Below are positions 4,580 to 6,146 of a stretch of 6,146 nt of DNA, in pieces. The notes beneath the pieces are model-generated. The model saw nothing but the letters and a program-made list of their open reading frames with translations, was not told the origin of the DNA and did no database searches. The position numbers and the translations under genes were made by a program. The number at the start of each line of letters is the position of its first letter. Position 1 is the first letter of the stretch. This DNA comes from Methanobrevibacter sp. (GTDB lineage Archaea; Methanobacteriota; Methanobacteria; Methanobacteriales; Methanobacteriaceae), in assembly GCA_017646885.1 (NCBI GenBank), contig JAGCLR010000022.1, positions 1 through 6,146 of the forward strand, in the 5' to 3' direction.

Positions 4580-5515
4580 ATGCTAAATAAAATCAAACGA
4601 AAAATAAATGACTTGACCATCACCAAACGCCTCAAGGATGAAGAGGAGAGAAAAGTATTCCTAAAAGAAGTTGGCTGTATTGATTTAGGAATCATAGTAG
4701 GTATAGTTACCTATGTAATTTGCCTATACACTCACTTTGACATTTACGGATGGAACTTCGGATTGGTCTTATCTCCGCTTTTTGCAGGATATGCTGAAAG
4801 TTTAGCTGCAAAAAGGTATCTTGAAGAAAGTACCGGTGCAATCAGTGCATTTATTCTCTTTTTGATTACAGTTGTCTATGGATTCATCATATCAAACCCA
4901 ACTTTAGGATTTAATGTCATTACAGCAGGAAGCATAGTCATAATCCTTCAAGCTGCATTCCCTATTGCTGTGAATTATTTCCTGATTGCAACTGTTTTAG
5001 CTATCATCTCCCACGTTACAGGAGTCTTCAAGAAAATTACACGCTTCATATGGAATACCTATGAAAAAATCTTCAAGAAAGAACCGAAAACCAAAGAGAG
5101 ATATAACGAAAAGCAAACAAGAAAGGCACACAATTTTTATGATGGTGAACTTGATATGAATAATTTAGGAGTCCTGCTATTGACCATAGAGGATTCTCCT
5201 AAAGAATTGAACATAATCGAATATAAAGGGATCTACGAATCAACCCATATATTTTCCTATAAAAGAAGAGAAGAAATAAAGTCTGGAATTGAAGACTCAT
5301 TAGAGAAGGAATTGCTCCTTTGTACAAAAATTGCAGAAGATAAGGCATTGCTAAAATTGATCAAGCAATTAAGGGCAGATGGATGCAATGGCGTATTGAA
5401 CTTAAATACAGCAATTGAAACATTAGGTCCAAACAAGGGCGAGAATCTATCTCAAGTGGTTATGAGAGGAACTGGAATCATATTTGAAGAAAAAGAGGAT
5501 GTAAGTTCCTTATAA
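4580..5515 (+). CDS. Membrane protein with C-terminal diverged YbjQ-like domain
   Basis: A 311-residue protein of unknown function in three parts. Residues 1-30 are charged and probably cytoplasmic. Residues 34-148 hold four or five helices (about 34-51, 56-72, 86-105, 113-131 and 132-148) with the motif SPLFAGYAES at 65-74. A basic linker (150-185) leads to a soluble domain (about 193-302). That domain can be laid over the neighbouring YbjQ protein: LLLTIEDSPKELNIIEYKGI (199-218) against its [14 protein letters not shown]; an intervening stretch of nearly equal length; then RADGCNGVLNLNTAIETLG (265-283) against [18 protein letters not shown]; and VVMRGTGI (293-300) against VTVYGTAV. The central YbjQ signature is not conserved, so this is a remote match by eye. 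The start has GTGA (4572-4575) four bases upstream. Only 41 bases separate it from the YbjQ gene, with a T6 run but no clear promoter, suggesting one transcript and perhaps a shared complex at the membrane. Confidence 0.75.
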   Translation: MLNKIKRKINDLTITKRLKDEEERKVFLKEVGCIDLGIIVGIVTYVICLYTHFDIYGWNFGLVLSPLFAGYAESLAAKRYLEESTGAISAFILFLITVVYGFIISNPTLGFNVITAGSIVIILQAAFPIAVNYFLIATVLAIISHVTGVFKKITRFIWNTYEKIFKKEPKTKERYNEKQTRKAHNFYDGELDMNNLGVLLLTIEDSPKELNIIEYKGIYESTHIFSYKRREEIKSGIEDSLEKELLLCTKIAEDKALLKLIKQLRADGCNGVLNLNTAIETLGPNKGENLSQVVMRGTGIIFEEKEDVSSL

Positions 5516-5537
5516 TTACTAATAAATTTACTCCCAA

Positions 5538-5580
5538 ATCTATTAAAAATCTATTTAATCTATTTTTTATCTATTTTTAT
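5538..5580 (+). terminator. T-rich intergenic terminator with four ATCTATT repeats
   Basis: Between the convergent genes, ATCTATT occurs four times (5538, 5549, 5558 and 5569), spaced 11, 9 and 11 bases, and the later copies run into T6 and T5 stretches. The T-rich plus strand suits archaeal termination of the YbjQ operon. It overlaps the last codons of the TauE-like gene. Upstream A-rich stretches at 5544-5549 could serve the opposite strand less strongly. Confidence 0.5.
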
Positions 5581-6146
5581 AACCCTAACAAAATAGCTAT
5601 TGGATCAAATCCAATCATTTTTATTGCCATATAAATCAAGACTATGGCAAATACTTGTTTTAACCTTTTTTCAGGCATTCTATAAACTAATTTTGCACCA
5701 ACAGTTGCCATTGGAACTGAAAATATTACAATTAGAACAAAGTTTATTAAGCTTACATATCCTAATGAATAAGGCATTGGATTTACTCCAAATCCTGTGT
5801 AAATATAGGAAATAAGCCCTCCAATAGCTGTAAATGCTATAAAAACAGAAGATGTTCCAATAGCTTGAATCAAAGTGAAGCCTAAGAATATGCAAAGTGC
5901 AGGAATTAAAAAGACTCCTCCACCAACACCAAAGAGCCCTGAGATTATTCCTATTGAAAAACCTACAATAGCTGCATTCAATAAATTGAATTCAATCAAG
6001 GCCTTTTCACCATCAGACCTTGAACCGAAGAGCATATCCAATGCTATAATGAAGAGCAAGCAAGCAAAGATTATCTGTAAAATTCTTGTAGGTATACTGT
6101 TTGCAAGGATTCCTCCACAGAATCCTCCAAGAATGCCAAAAATAGC
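5577..6146 (-). CDS. TauE/SafE (DUF81) family membrane permease, N-terminally truncated by window edge
   Basis: A multi-pass inner membrane transporter of the sulfite exporter TauE/SafE family, whose members are proposed to move sulfite, sulfoacetate or other sulfur-containing or organic anions; the substrate here cannot be told. The frame is open from position 6146 to the stop at 5579-5577, giving 189 visible residues; roughly 70-80 are missing at the N-terminus by comparison with the usual 250-270. The family's two-repeat structure is visible: the end of repeat one (GILAN, then IPTRILQIIFA and a helix) is echoed at the end of repeat two (GAKLV, then MPEKRLKQVFA). Repeat two opens with the glycine signature GLFGVGGG (bases 5939-5916) followed by IPAL and IGTSS. 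Methionine or TTG codons inside the frame, such as at 6059, are not the true start because homologous sequence continues upstream. It converges on the membrane protein gene, so it is not in that operon. Confidence 0.92.
   Translation of the reverse strand, partial: AIFGILGGFCGGILANSIPTRILQIIFACLLFIIALDMLFGSRSDGEKALIEFNLLNAAIVGFSIGIISGLFGVGGGVFLIPALCIFLGFTLIQAIGTSSVFIAFTAIGGLISYIYTGFGVNPMPYSLGYVSLINFVLIVIFSVPMATVGAKLVYRMPEKRLKQVFAIVLIYMAIKMIGFDPIAILLGL

Noticed and set aside
5600..5895. Short open frames on both strands inside the TauE/SafE gene
   Set aside because: They overlap the conserved second repeat of the permease in other frames and show no motif or ribosome binding site.
6057..6059. 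TTG at 6059-6057 as the start of the TauE/SafE gene
   Set aside because: The frame stays open to the window edge and the upstream residues continue the family pattern (GILAN, IPTRILQIIFA), so this is an internal codon.

Overview
The window looks like chromosomal DNA of an AT-rich methanogenic archaeon of the Methanobacteriales, most likely Methanobrevibacter-like. The evidence is an archaeal-type release factor aRF1, a short archaeal-type UMP kinase (225 residues), a small zinc-ribbon/membrane protein of an archaeal family (DUF2116-like), GGTGA-type ribosome binding sites, and very AT-rich spacers with TTTAAATA-like TATA boxes and T-tract terminators. The genus is an inference from sequence style; no rRNA is present.

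Layout. Positions 1-736 (minus strand) hold most of prf1 (aRF1), cut at its C-terminus by the window edge. A 365-base divergent spacer (737-1101) follows; it is rich in palindromes and short repeats. On the plus strand come a nine-helix membrane protein with PAP2 phosphatase-like motifs (1102-2052, TTG start), pyrH (2193-2870), an E. coli TatD-type metal-dependent hydrolase (2970-3764), a 62-residue zinc-ribbon membrane protein (3885-4073), a YbjQ-family protein (4215-4538) and, 41 bases on, a membrane protein whose C-terminal domain looks like a diverged YbjQ domain (4580-5515). A convergent TauE/SafE family permease (5577-6146, minus strand) runs off the right edge without its N-terminus.

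How the genes fit together. Most are separated by 99-140 bases of AT-rich DNA, so several are probably transcribed alone: a strong T-tract follows pyrH and a hairpin plus T7 follows the zinc-ribbon gene. The one clear operon candidate is the YbjQ gene with the membrane protein after it. That pair, a soluble YbjQ protein next to a membrane-anchored relative, is the most interesting unit here. prf1, pyrH and tatD are housekeeping-type genes. I see no CRISPR array, insertion sequence, tRNA or rRNA, and no sign of a defence island. The case for a wholly new system is modest and rests on the YbjQ pair and, less strongly, on the PAP2-like protein.
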